Shown here: positions 42,529-54,346 of the stretch, piece after piece
Layout: each line of letters opens with the position of its first letter
Position numbering within the stretch: the stretch's first letter is position 1
Assembly: GCA_014904985.1 (NCBI GenBank)
Contig: MU129012.1
Coordinates: 97,421 to 161,420, forward strand
Direction of reading: 5' to 3'
Length of the DNA stretch: 64,000 nucleotides
Source of the DNA: Hydnum rufescens UP504
Taxonomy: Eukaryota; Basidiomycota; Agaricomycetes; Cantharellales; Hydnaceae
The notes under the pieces: generated by a model
What the model saw: the letters and a program-made list of their open reading frames with translations, nothing else
Told to the model about the DNA's origin: nothing
The model's database searches: none
Made by a program: the position numbers and the translations under genes

Positions 42529-43050
42529 CAATGCTGGCAATTGCCAGGAGTTAAAAAGCCCCCAAGTGCTGTGCTACAGGCAGAATCCATATTAATAGCA
42601 AGTACCTAGATGTGAAATAAATACTATATAATATATATTTGTCCAAAAATGTGAACAAGATGATGATAATAAGTCAGAGCTCAAACAAGGCACAATATGC
42701 CTAATTGAGAATGGATTGGGCCACTTCTATGAGTCATAATTGGCCCAAATTAAAGTATAATGGTGGTAAATGTGTACCCCCACATGGGCAACTAGTTATA
42801 TTGGACAATTCTGGCACTTTTTAATTTTTCATGCCTTCAATTCCCTGCTTAGGGAATTGAAGGTGTGAAAAATAAAAAAAGTGCCAGAATTGTCCAATGT
42901 AACTAGTTGCCCATGTGGGGGTACACATTTAGTATCATTATATTTTAATTTGGGCCAATTATGACTCATAGAAGTGGCCCAATCCATTCTCAATTAGGCA
43001 TATCATGCCTTGTTTGAGCTCTGACTTATTATCATCATCTTGTTCACATT
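42529..43050. repeat. Palindromic core 1 (truncated foldback)
   Basis: Near-perfect inverted arms of about 200 bp meet at about 42848 (AATTCCCTGCTTAGGGAATT). The left arm extends to the usual outer end (CAATGCTGGCAATTG at 42529). The right arm stops at 43050, lacking the outer 110 bp seen in cores 2-4. It belongs to the same family as 46802-47437. Confidence 0.85.
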
Positions 43051-46044
43051 CAGCCTGGTCAGCCAATTATCCACATCTAACTAGATATTTCAAGAGTGGT
43101 ATTTATATACTCTAACTAGATCTCAGAGGCTTGGGGCCCCCAGAGGCCCCTGCAATACAGTTGAGGGTGCCCATCAAGCAGCCCAGGGGCCCCTGCCATA
43201 GTTTTATTTATCTATTTATTATTATATACACTTGCCTGGGGGGCTCACCCATGCACCCCAGAAGAGCAGCCAGAGGCTGCTCTTCTTGCACAATGTAGCT
43301 AGGGAGAATACATACCAGGGGGACTCACCATATATTGGGTCACACTCACCATGGTGGGTGTGGTCCTGGGGCCACTCATTGGGCATGTTCAGTTCTTGTT
43401 TGGTGTTGCTGTTCATTGCGTCACCCTTTGGTGCATTGCTGTTTGGCATGTTGCCATTTGGGCCCTTGTTCACTTTGTGGGTTTTCATCGTGGCCACAAT
43501 CTAGAGTACTAAAAGAAGTAATGAAAGATCTATTAGTACAGATATTCAAAGCAGTGCAAAAAGAGCAGCTTTTGCTGCTCTTTTTGTGTGGGTGTAGCTA
43601 CTGGGGGTGGGGACTCACCTTATATTGTACCACACACCTGCTGCAGTGGGTGTGTGGTTCCTGGGGCCCTCATTTGGCATGGTGCTGTATGTTGCATCAT
43701 TGGGGTGTTGCCATTTGGGCTCTTGCCATTTTGTGGGTTATTGTTGTGTGTTGGATGAGGCTGCAATCTAGAATAATTAAGATGTTAGTAAAAAATTTCA
43801 AAGCAGTGCAAAAAGAGCAGCATTCACTGCTCTTTTTGTGTGGCTGTATCTACTTGGGTGGGGGACTCACCTTATATAGTGCCACACACCTGCCATAGCA
43901 GGTGTGTGGTTTGTGCAGCCATTCACATTGGTTGTGTTTTCATGGTTTTCTTTGTCATGTTATATGGGAAGGGGGGGTGGGTCCTTTGGTGTCTCCCTGG
44001 GCTTGTGTTTGGCAGGTTTTCACCTTCAGGACATAGAATAAAATATTAGATTAGTTAAATATTAAAACCAGCACAAAAAGAGCAGCTTTCACTGCTCTTT
44101 TTGCACAGGTGTATACACTGGGGGGACTCACCTTCTATAGTAAGCCACACCCCTGCCATAGCAGGTGTGTGGTTCATGCAGCCACTCATTGGGCACATTG
44201 TCATCTGTTGTGGTTGCATTGGTCACATTTTTGTTCATGGGGTTTGGCTTGCAGACCTTCATTTGGCAGCTTTGGAGTTGCAGGGTTTGGCTCAGGTTTG
44301 GCAGGCTGGTCAGTTAAATGGGGGACCTAATTAGGTACCACTTTCAGGGCAGAAAATGGTACCTAAGAGGTCCCCAGACAGTATGGCTGAAATACAGCCA
44401 TTCCAATTCATTTCAGCCAATCCATGGCTGTGCTAGATTATATATTTATTTATTATTATTATTATTACTACTATTATTATATACATATTATCCCCCCCAG
44501 GGTCTGCCACCACAGGGGGGGCATGGTTCCTGCAGGTCACACACCTGCATATATGCACCATACCCACCACAGCAGGTGGGGTTCATATGCCCTGGTCAGG
44601 GCTGGTTCCATTTGGCACTCCCTTGAGGGTGTGGGTTTTCATTCATGGGGGCTCATCCATGGTTTTCATTTGTGGCATGTTATTTGGCAGGTTTGTGATT
44701 GGGGGTTTATGTGGGTTCTGGTTCAGGATCTAGAGAAATTAAAAATGAAACATTAGTTTAACAGTAATGCAGTGCAAAAAGAGCAGCTTACACTGCTCTT
44801 TTTGTGCCACAAGAGTAAAAAAGGAAAAGGAAAAGAAACATACCTTGCAGTACCCCACACCTGCTGCAGCAGATGTGGGGTACTGGGGCCCTGTACTCCA
44901 GCTTGTATGGTGGGTTGTATGTGTCCTCCCTGCAGTTTTCATTTGTGGGGGGTTGTTTGTGGGTTTCATTTGTGGCATGTCATTCTGTGGGTTTCTGGTT
45001 GGGCATTTGCACGGGTGCTGGCCAGGATCTAGAGAGATAATAATAGGTTAGTTGAAAATGAATGCAACACAAAAAGAGCAGTGTATGCTGCTCTTTTTGT
45101 GCCACAAGAATAAGAAATAAAAAAATATAACTTACTTTGTAGTACCCCACACTCACTGCAGTGGGTGTGGGGTACTGGGGCCATGTACTCTGGCTCATAC
45201 ATAGTGCAGTTTGTATGTCCTCCCTGTGGTTTTCATTTGTGGGGGGTCATTCATGGGTTTCTGGTTGGGTGTTTGCACAGGTTCTGGCCAGGATCTAGAG
45301 AAATAATAATGGGTTAGTTGAAAATGAATGCAATGCAAAAAGAGCAGCATATGCTGCTCTTTTTGCACCACAAGAATAAGAAATAAAAAAATTAAACTTA
45401 CTTTGTAGTACCCCACACCTGCTACAGTGGGTGTGGGGTACTGGGCCATACTCTGGCTTACATGTACAGTGGTTTGGACCAGTCCCCCCAGGTCCCATCA
45501 TTTGGGTGTTGATAGGTGGGGTTACAGGGGGTTTTGTGTCAGTATTTGTTGGCATGAGAAGTGAAGACCTACAATAGAATAAAAAGTTGTAAATTAGTTA
45601 AGAATTAAATGCCACACAAAAAGAGCATGCTGCTCTTTTTGCACACCTGTGGGGGGTAGGGACTCACCTTATATAGGACCACACACCTGCCATGGCAGGT
45701 GTGTGGTTCCTGGGGCCCTTATTTAGCACAGTTGCATCCTTGTTTGGTGTGTTGCCATGTGTCACATCATTTGGTGCATTGTCATGTGTCATGTTGCTTG
45801 GTGTGTTGCTGTCTGTTGTGTTGTTTGGTGCATTGCTGTTTGTTGCATTGCCATTTGGGCCCTCATCATTTCATGGGTTTTTGTTGTGCCTTGGACCAGG
45901 CCTCAATCTAGAATAATAAAAGATAAAAGACACATTAGTATAAAATTTCAAAGCAGCACAAAAAGAGCAGCAAAAGCTGCTCTTTTTGTGCCATTGTATC
46001 CACTAGCAAAAAAACTCACCTTGTGACCACACACCTGCAGTGGG
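43051..46044 (-). repeat. Array A2: nine intron modules, minus strand (left-arm type)
   Basis: Introns on the minus strand at about 43230-43328, 43501-43618, 43768-43870, about 44033-44131 (acceptor mutated), 44730-44843, 45029-45135, 45295-45401, 45569-45667 and 45908-46019. Each contains the A5-GAGCAGC hairpin. Each donor is preceded in the exon by the ACACACC/GGTGTGT hairpin. Branch sites read CTAAC or CTAAT 15-30 nt before the acceptor. Exon-like pieces are 140-600 bp with no conserved reading frame. Direction is outward from core 2. The exonic hairpin next to the core (46031-46044) is split by a hAT MITE. Confidence 0.85.
44318..44520. repeat. GGTACC hairpin plus AT-rich block (P3 unit), copy in A2
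   Basis: A hairpin with arms around TAGGTACCA and TGGTACCTA (44330-44372) is followed by a stretch ending in an ATT-repeat run (44450-44480) and CCCCCCCAGGGTCTGCC. An inverted copy lies at 56590-56815 in array A5, in the same relative place. Confidence 0.75.
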
Positions 46045-46718
46045 TATGGATGCTGTGGTTCAGGTTTAAACCTGTGGAACCTGAGTTTAAACCTGAACCT
46101 GACCCAGGTCAGGTTCCATTGGGGTCAGGTTTCATTTCATTTTCTTCAGGTCAGGTTCAGGTTTTGCCCTTGCCCTGAATCCAAAAACTGGTCTCAAACC
46201 AGGTTTAAACCTGAACCTGAAAGCTAGGGTGTAGGTTCCATTCCATGTAAATTGACCACTATTCTGGCACCAAATCTGGCAATTTACACATGTGACTATA
46301 GTTCTGGAGTCAGAAGTCACATGACTTGGCCATCAAATGAGGTAATTGGTGCAGGTCACAAGTCACATGACAGAATGTAGTGACTAAATACCATCTCCAG
46401 AAGATGTGTGAGCAGTAAATTGAAGTGAAAGGGGGCTAGGAAGGAGATGTGGATCTAAAGCAGGATGTAAAGGGAGTGGCAGAGGCAGAGACTTGAGCAG
46501 AGGGTGTAGATATTCTGTAGTACCCCCTGAAAATGTTGGCTTCCCTCATACCTCAGGTTTCAGGTTTAAACCAGGTTTAAACCTGAACCTGACCTGAATG
46601 AGACTGAACCTCAGGTCAGGTTCAGGTTTTTCCCTCATGGGTGATTTTGGAACCTGGTCAGGTTTAGGTTTGGCCAAATTGAGCAAAACCTGAGAAAAAC
46701 CTGACCGTGGCAACCATA
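46045..46718. mobile_element. hAT-type MITE with 8-bp target duplication, 674 bp
   Basis: Ends are TATGGATGC (left, diverged) and GCAACCATA (right). Flanks are GCAGTGGG at 46037-46044 and again at 46719-46726. An 8-bp duplication is typical of hAT elements. Arms are built from CAGGTTCAGGTT/AACCTGAACCTG repeats. The insertion splits an exonic hairpin of the array. It belongs to the same family as 53622-54346. Confidence 0.8.
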
Positions 46719-46801
46719 GCAGTGGGGGGTGTGGTCATTTGGTTGCCTTTCCAGGTGGCTGCCTGTTGTGGTTTGCAGAGATTCAAAACAAGATGGAAAC
46801 T

Positions 46802-47437
46802 CAATGCCAGCAATTGCCAGTACCCAAAAGTGCCCAAGTGCTGGCACTACAAGCACAATACATAGTAATAGCAGGTATATAGACATGGAATAAATTAATA
46901 TTCAGTAAATATTTTCCCAAAAATGAAAAAGACAGTGATAGTGAGTTAGAGCTCAATAAGGCATGATATCCCTAATTGCAAAGTGGATTGGCCATTTCTA
47001 TGGGTCAGAATTGGCCCAAATTTAAATATATTTATGGTATATATGCACCCTGCATGGGCAACTAATTATACTGGATGTTCCTGCCATTTTTCAATTTTTC
47101 ATGCCTTCAATTCCCTAAATAGGGAATTGAAGGCATGAAAATTGAAAAATGCCAGAATCATCTGATATAATTAGTTGCCCATATAGGGTGTATATATATC
47201 ATCACTATATTTAAATTTGGGCCAATTCTGATGTGTGGAAGTGACCCAATCCACTTTGCAATGAGGCATATTGTCCCTTATTGAGCTCTGGCTCATTATC
47301 ATCCTCTTCTTCACATTTTTAAACAAATATTTATTGTATATTCTATATTCCATGTCTACATGCTTGCTATTAATCTGGATTGTACTTGTAGCATCAGCAC
47401 TTGGGTGCTTCTTGAGTATTGGCAATTGCTGGCATTG
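46802..47437. repeat. Palindromic core 2 (foldback, about 636 bp)
   Basis: Two arms of about 318 bp, roughly 85-90 percent complementary by eye, meet at CCCTAAATAGGG (about 47119). Outer ends are CAATGCCAGCAATTGCC and GGCAATTGCTGGCATTG. It separates array A2 (minus) from A3 (plus). The symmetry continues into the flanks, where the first exon of each arm shares GGTTGCCTTTCCAGG-like sequence. Confidence 0.9.
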
Positions 47438-49403
47438 AATTTCACAAGTACACACCACACACCCAGCAACAGAAAGGTGAGTGCATGACCACAACACAAC
47501 ATCAACAGCAACAGCAGCAACAGCAGCAGCCCCAGTGCATGACCATGACCACACACCTGCTGATGCAGGTGTGTGGTCATAAGGTAAGTTTTGTCTCAGT
47601 AGATACAATAGCACAAAAAGAGTAGCACAAGCTACTCTTTTTGTGCCACTTTAAATTCTTATACTAACATAGCTTTTATTATTTTAGATTATGGTCTAAG
47701 GCCAAGACCAAAACCCACCACACAATGAGGGCCTGAATGGCAAGAGCCAAACCAAAAGAAACAATGGACTGCCCAATGGGTGGCCCCAGGAACCACACCT
47801 GCTGTGGTGGTGTGTGGTACCATTTAAAGTGAGTTCCCCCCCCCCCAATAGATACCATGGCACAAAAGAGCAGCAAAAGCTGCTCTTTTTTGTGCAGGTT
47901 TTAAATTTTTTACTAACACTTTCATTTACTGCTTTAGGCCAAGCTGTCCACCCATGAATGACACCCCACATATGACCATGTGAATGGAAACTCATGAACA
48001 AGCAACAATGCCCACAGGAAGCCATGAAGAAGAGCAGGAAAACAGGGGCCACACACCCACATGGTGGGTGTGTGGCAATATAAGGTATGTAATTTTTTTT
48101 AATAGCTCCAGTCATGCAAAAAGAGCAGCAGTTGCTGCTCTTTTTGCACAACCTTTGAATTTTAACTAATGTCTTAGTTTTTTCAGGCCAAGCTGTCCCA
48201 GCCCAATGTGCAAACCATGCAGTCAGGAGCCCAAACCTGCCCACCCACCAGTACACCAAAGAACCCCCCCCCAAACAATGAGGCCTGATCAGCCAGAACC
48301 CCAGCAGCAATGTGTAAATAGTGAACATGCCAAATGAAACCCAACCAAACAGACCCAGCCAAATGAAACCACCCAAACCCCATGACACCATACCCAATGA
48401 AACAATGCCAAACAAAAATGTGAGAGGTGGCCACATGCCACCTGAGTGACTATGCAAACCACACCCGCTGTGGCAGGTGTGTTATAATATTAGGTATGTC
48501 TAATCCCACCGGTGCCAAAAGAGCAGCAGAAGCTGCTCTTTTGGCACCTCTGTTTTTTTTTTTTTAACTAATGTATTATTATTCACTGTTCTAGGTCCCT
48601 TCCCTACATGAAATGACAATGCAACATGCCAAGGAACACCCCCCAGATGAAACCCAGGATGGAGAACGCATGACACAGGGCCACAGGGACCCCAGATGAA
48701 CCACACCTGCTTTGGTGGGCATGTGATAATTCTAAGGTAAATACAACCATGCAAAAGGAGCAGCATATGCTGCTCTGGCTTTGCTTGTTTTTTTTTTTTT
48801 ACTAACATATTATTTATTATTCTAGGTTGTCATCTGGACTCACAACCCCCATGACCCCACTGAATGAACACAGGAGAATGACAACCCACCCACCAAACAA
48901 AACCCACAAATGGCAATGAGTTGAAACTGTGACCCAAGCCCCAGACGAACCCCACACCCACTTCAGTGGGTGTGTGGTGATTTTAAGGTCAGTACAACTG
49001 CACAGAAGGAGCAGTGTATGCTGCTCCTTTTTCATGGCTCTTCTTTTTCTTTTTTTACTAACATATTCACTATCCTAGGTTGTCAGAATCAAGACCCATG
49101 ACCCCACCAAAGAAACACACAAGAATGGAAACCCACACAGCCAACCACCCCAGATGCAAAATGAACATGTGACTGTGGTACAACAAGGTAACTGTTTTTT
49201 AAAAATTCCTATACACACAATGATGCAAAAGGAGCAGTGCAAGCTGCTCCTTTTGTGTCACTTTGAAATTTTTTTTACTAACATACTTTATCATTGTAGG
49301 ATTCAAATCAAGGCTCCCAAAATGATGACCCATCCCAACAGCAACCCATAACCCATGCCCAATGGTGAAGTGTGAAGCCACACCCCCAGTACCACACACC
49401 CAC
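47438..49403 (+). repeat. Array A3: seven intron modules, plus strand (right-arm type)
   Basis: Introns at 47584-47687, 47829-47937, 48085-48186, 48494-48594, 48737-48825, 48988-49078 and 49188-49299 all have GT donors, a central 14-16 bp hairpin, a CTAAC/CTAAT branch site and an AG acceptor. Exon-like pieces between them are 141, 147, 307, 142, 162 and 109 bp, so not all keep one frame. Most end in the exonic hairpin 8-20 nt before the donor. A CAA/CAG run (47497-47530) lies in the first exon. The array ends where a solo LTR splits the next exonic hairpin. Confidence 0.88.
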
Positions 49404-50616
49404 TGTAAGCAGGTTGGTTAAGAACCAATCCAACTACTGTCCACATCGTTGAGGAGGACAAATGAAGGGAGCCATGGGGACAATTCGAATATTCAGGTCT
49501 GGGGAAATGAAGGTCTTTCTGGTTAATAGAAAATCCCAATGAACAGTAATTGCTCAAGGGAATAGATCAGTGTCACAAAATTAGATGTCAAGGCCACACC
49601 CTGAAGTTGTCCTCTTGACTATTCAGTCTTAATGTGGCTGTACACAGTCTTGACAAGTGGGAAATCTCCTCCAGACAGCAGCAATACTCAGTGCCTCAGA
49701 CTGTGATAGGGGGAAAAACCAACTATTTACATGCTCCCTCCCCTTTATATACATTCCAGAGGACAATTCAAAATTCCGGAAGAAAAGAGGAGATAAGGGA
49801 AGCATAATGAAAAAGAAATGAAGCTAAAAGCTTCAAAACTGGTGGAGATATTCAAGAATCAAGTGAAAAAGAGACAAAAAACACTTTACAAGGCATTCCT
49901 CCCTTGAAACTGGATAGATTCCCTTAAGGAAAGGTGGAATAGGTCGCCCTGAGTGCCCTTTGCATCGGAATTTAAGAGGGCCAGAACTAATTTGTCATTT
50001 GTGTTGGTGGAGCAAGGGGGGAGTCATGAGGAAGGGGTTGTCTTGTGAAAAATGGAGTTCTTGTCTGTTCATTTTGCTCTTGGTACTGTTCGATGCGCAT
50101 TTTTAACATCTTTTAGGGTGTGGTACGTGCAAACGAATCTGATAAGAATTGGCTTCGAAACTCAAGAAATACTCCTTCAGAGTATGAATCATGGAAAGAT
50201 ATTGTTTCAGGGATCGCATTTTTGATCCGTTTGTTGCATCTTTGGTACCATTCAATAGGTACTATTTGTATCTTTCTGGGAACAGTTGTTCTGAGTCGAT
50301 CCAATCAAAACTGACAGAGAAACTCAAAAAATACTCCTTGAGAGTGACATAATCCCTTTTTGAATCATGTGATGGGTCCGTGGGTCCAGAACGAAGGCCA
50401 GGCACAGTCTGCATCATTACATAATCACAATTCTTCGCCCTTAAGGCAAAGGAATGATGTGGAATGATGGGTTTTGGACATGTAGAATTTGGACTGTTTC
50501 TCCAATGAATGAAGGGTGTGAAAATTAAGGATTGGATGGATGATCAATTCGTTTGTTTGGTTGGAAAATTGGCCTCAGATGGGGATTCTATGGTGTAGGG
50601 ATTTATCCCTCCAACA
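49404..50616 (-). mobile_element. Solo LTR (family LTR-3), reverse copy, 1,213 bp
   Basis: On the minus strand it runs TGTTGGAGGGATAAATCCC...CCTGCTTACA. It carries a TATATAAAGG box (about 49744 in + coordinates) and matches 39901-41853. It has split an exonic hairpin: the left half ends at 49403 and the right half (AAGCAGGTGTGTGG) resumes at about 50623. No clean target duplication was seen (CCCAC versus CTGCC). Confidence 0.7.
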
Positions 50617-50896
50617 CTGCCCAAGCAGGTGTGTGGTGCTACTATATAGTTTGATTTTTTTTTTTAAATCTCTATGCACAGTACTACACCCACTGAAGCA
50701 GGTGTGGTACTACTTGGTTTTGTTTTTTGGATTTCTATAGATGGTACCACACACCAGCAGGTGTGGTGAATTTTTAGATAAATAAATAAAAAATAAACAA
50801 GTCAATAAGAATAAAACACAGGACTGCTGAACAAAACCCCAGGGGTAAGCATATGTATAATAGTGATAATAAAGAAACAATTATAAATGGAACTAT
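50617..50896 (+). repeat. Distal end of arm A3: exonic-type hairpins only
   Basis: Three ACACC...GGTGT hairpins at about 50620-50640, 50680-50710 and 50740-50768, spaced about 55-60 bp apart by T-rich linkers. The intronic hairpin is absent. An AT-rich TAAATAAATAAA tail follows. The same layout, inverted, is at 51150-51345. Confidence 0.7.
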
Positions 50897-51033
50897 CCCA
50901 CCTTGGTCAGTCATCTAAGCCTACCTAGTTAGGTACCACTCCCGGGGCAGATAATGGTACCTAAGTAGGTCCCATCACTATTCTGGCTGAAATGGCCATT
51001 TTATGATTTGCACTTCAGTCAACTGAATTGGCC
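50897..51033 (+). repeat. Left terminal inverted repeat (137 bp)
   Basis: It matches the reverse complement of 56827-56962 with about ten differences. It contains the hairpin TAGGTACCACT...ATGGTACCTA (50929-50972). Confidence 0.85.
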
Positions 51034-53621
51034 GAAATGGCTGAAAATTGGCTGAAAATTGGCCAAAACTGGGACTTAGAGAATCTCAGACTTGCACCAG
51101 GCCATACTGGCTTATCGGGGATAATATGTTCCATTTATATTTATTTATTTATTTATTTATTCAAAAATTCCATTAAAAAAAAACATACCACACATGCACA
51201 GTGGGTGTGGTACCATCCATATAAATCAAAAACAAAGTACTTAGTAGCACCACACACCCACTAGGGTGTGTGGTACTGTCCATATAAATATTAAAAAAAA
51301 CTACTTGGTAGCACCACACACCCACTAAGGCAGGTGTGTGGTACCAGGGGTGCAGCTTGGCATGTCACCGTTGGGTGTGGGTTATGGATTGCCATTGAGG
51401 GGGGTTGTTGTTTTGGGAGGATCCTAGAATAGTAGTGTATGTTAGTAAAGAAAATTTCAAAGTGATGCAAAAGGAGCAGCTTGTGCTGCTCCTTTTGCAT
51501 TGTACATATAGAAATAAAATAAAATAAAAATCTTGTAGTACTACACCCACTGAAGTGGGTGTGGTACTCATTTTGCACCATGGTCGCACAGTTTGTACTT
51601 GGTATGGGTCATCATTTGGGGGGTTGGTTCATTTGCAGGTTTCCATCCTCGTGTGTTTGTTCAGGGTCATGGGTCTTGATTGGGGGGTTCAAATGACAAC
51701 CTAGAATAATAAATAATACATTAGTAAAGAGGAAAGAAGACAAGCCATGCAAAAGGAGCAGTGTATGCTGCTCCTTTTGCGCAGTTATACTTGTACATGG
51801 AGATTGCTTACCTGAATGTTACCACACACCCACTGAAGCAGGTGTGTGGCTCTGTCTGGTGTTTCTGGCATCTTGTGCCATGGGCTCCTGTTCATGGGTT
51901 TTGTCTGGCAGTTCATCATTGGCAGGTTTCCTTGTTTTCACAGGTCGCATCATCATTTCCCAGGGGAAGGGGTTCATTTGGCAGGCCTTTGGGCCTCATT
52001 CAGTGGGTTGTGGTTCACAGTTCATGTGGGTTTGGTGTGGGTTGTGGGTGCAGACAGACAATCTATGATAATAAATAATATGTTAGTGCAAAACAAAAAA
52101 AAAACAAAAAAAGAAAAGCCATGCAAAAGGAGCAGCATTGGCTGCTCCTTTTGTGTGATGGTGCTGGAAAACCAATGCACCCACTTCAGTGGGTGCATGG
52201 TTCCTGTGGCCTTCTGGCATGGTTTTGGCTGGTTACAATTCATGGGTTGTGCACAGGTTGTCATTTTGGGGAGGGGGGGGTTCATATGGCAGGTCTTCAT
52301 TTATTTCTTGTCATTTGGGTGGTAGTCTAGAATAATAGATAATATGTTAGTTAAAAATTAAAACCAGCACAAAAAGAGCAGCATTGGCTGCTCTTTTCAT
52401 GCTGGTAGAGGTGCAGGCATAACTTATCTTATATAGAACCACACACCCACCACAGCGGGTGTGTGGTTTGCTTGGCAGGTGCATTCTCACTTGCTGTGGC
52501 TCGCCTTTGTGTTTATCGGGTATTCCATTTGGTGTGTTTTCAGTTGGTGCAGTGTTGTTTGAATCCTGGCTGGTTGGGCCCTCATTGTTGGTGGGTGTGT
52601 GGTCTGGCCCATTTTGGTGGCTCTCTGTTCTGCTCATCCTTGTTCAGCAGCTCTTCATTTCATTGGTTGGAGGTTGGGCGATAACCTAGAAAAGTTGATA
52701 GTGTTAGTTAGTAATTAGAACCTGCACAAAAAGAGCAGCACTAGCTGCTCTTTTTGTGCAGTTGTGTACACAAGATACTTACCTTACATACCACACACCC
52801 ACCACAGCAGGTGTGTGGTTTGTGTGACTTCCTGTTAAGGGTTGTACTCGAGGCGAAAGATACGATGACGTAATCGAGTTGAATACAAGGAAATGCCCTT
52901 AAGGCGATTGACAAGGTAGTCATGAAGTGGGGATTACGTAAGTCATGAGAGACGAGTATGTATGAGGAAGACCAGCTTCTTGAGACTTAATATGCAAAGG
53001 TTTTAAGATGAGAGTCGTGAGCGATAACTGAGATCACAAGAGAGGAATTCAATCGGTTGACAATATATTCTCGATCTTCTAAAGAACGAGTGTACATCAA
53101 GTAACTACTTATACTATTAGAGATCAAAAGGGTTTATGGATAAAGGGGTGTTGAATAAAGGAGGGATGTATATAATAGGAAATGCTGAAAGAGGAAGGCA
53201 CAATGGCAGTGAGGGGGAAGGTCATGTGATGGCGTGATTGGCTTGGTTATTCTGCATATGTAAGTGAGGTTACGAGTACGACTTGTAACACTTCCTTGTT
53301 TTGTGCAGGCTATCATTCGGCAGGTTTTCATTTGCCCTGGCTTTGGTTGGGCTGGTGCAGATGTTCATTCAAATCATGACCTAGAATATTAAAATGTGTT
53401 AGTTAAAAATTCAAAAAGGCACAAAAGGAGCAGCTATTGCTGCTCCTTTTGCACAGCTGTATCTATTGGGGGGGGAACTCACGTTAAACAGTGCCACACA
53501 CCTGCTGCAGCGGGTGTGTGGTTCCTGGGGGTACCCATTGGGCGGTCCGTTGTTTGTTTGGTTTGGCTCTTGCCATTTGGGCCCTCATTGTGTGGTGGGT
53601 TTTTGTCTGGGGCCTTAGACC
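51034..53621 (-). repeat. Array A4: modules 2-7 and hairpin-only block, minus strand (right-arm type)
   Basis: Hairpin-only block: three exonic hairpins at about 51186-51345. Introns (minus strand): about 51424-51530 (donor damaged), 51701-51811, about 52063-52170, 52327 to about 52432 (donor GT changed to AT), 52686-52782 and 53381-53482. Their spacer words and order match array A1 introns (for example CAATCTCC(A/G)TGTAC, ATCTTGTGTAC, CCCCCCCAATAG). Exon-like pieces are mostly 140-250 bp, each ending in the exonic hairpin. A solo LTR lies between 52833 and 53290. Confidence 0.85.
52833..53290. mobile_element. Young solo LTR (family LTR-4) with CTTCC target duplication
   Basis: 458 bp, TGTTAAGGGTTG...GACTTGTAACA, flanked by CTTCC at 52828-52832 and 53291-53295. 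The uninterrupted site is present in array A1 near 486-495. A TATATAATA box lies near 53169. Unlike the surrounding element it keeps many CpGs, so it inserted after, or escaped, the decay of its host. Confidence 0.85.
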
Positions 53622-54346
53622 TATGGTTGCCAAAGTCAGGTTCAGGTCAGGTTTTGCCCCATTTGGGCAAAACCTGAACTTAACCAAAACCTGAATCTTC
53701 TCAATTGGCAAAACCTGAACCTAACCTGAAGAAAACCTATCTTAGGTTAGGTTCAGGTTAGGTTCAGGTTTAACCAAGGTTCAAACCTGAAATCATGAGC
53801 CCCTTCAGACAGGAGAAATATCTGAGCTCAACACTGATTTTAACCATAATCCAGAATGAGTCATCAATTCTGGCAAGTTCCAGAATTATGTAAGCAGGTT
53901 CCTTGGTGGAGAAATATGTTACTTTGAAGTGAAGTTATACATAAAACCTCATGAACAGTTTATATTGACTATACATAGTCTATGTATAGTCAATATAAAC
54001 TTTGTATGAGGTTTTATGTTTAACTTCACTTCAAAGTAACCTATTTCTCCACCAAAAAACCTGCTTACATAATTCTGGAACTTGTCAGAATTGATGACTC
54101 ATTCTGGATTATGGTTAAAATCAGTGTTGAGCTCAGATATTTCTCCTGTCTGAAGGGGCTCATGATTTCAGGTTTGAACCTGGGTTAAACCTGAACCTAA
54201 CCTGAACCTGAAAACATGGGGGCCCAAAACCTGAACCTGACCTGAGGAAAATTACATGAAACCCGACCCCAATGGAACCTGACTTGGGTCAGGTTCAGGT
54301 TCAAACTCAGGTTTTCCAGGTTTGTAACCTAACTTCAGCAACCATA
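53622..54346. mobile_element. hAT-type MITE with 8-bp target duplication, 725 bp, largely palindromic
   Basis: Ends are TATGGTTGC and GCAACCATA, flanked by CTTAGACC at 53614-53621 and 54347-54354. The empty site is seen near 47690 (in reverse) and near 160-175. The interior is a near-perfect foldback centred at about 53979 (TATACATAGTCTATGTATA). The outer arms are made of CAGGTTCAGGTTAGG-type repeats. Confidence 0.88.

Noticed and set aside
43335..43898. ORF of 187 codons across array A2
   Set aside because: It reads through intron-like units and hairpins in a direction opposite to the introns, and no counterpart keeps the frame in other arrays.
44440..44485. ATT microsatellite as a separate feature
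   Set aside because: It is a constant part of the P3 block and is present in the inverted copy at 56630-56660.
47696..48457. 253-codon minus-strand ORF across array A3
   Set aside because: It runs antisense to three canonical introns. The peptide is Gly/Trp/Phe-rich low complexity arising from CA/TG-rich repeat sequence after CpG decay.
53640..54340. Telomere-like repeats (TTAGG-type) in AGGTTCAGGTTAGG
   Set aside because: The units are irregular, occur on both strands inside a MITE with 8-bp target duplications, and lie far from a sequence end.
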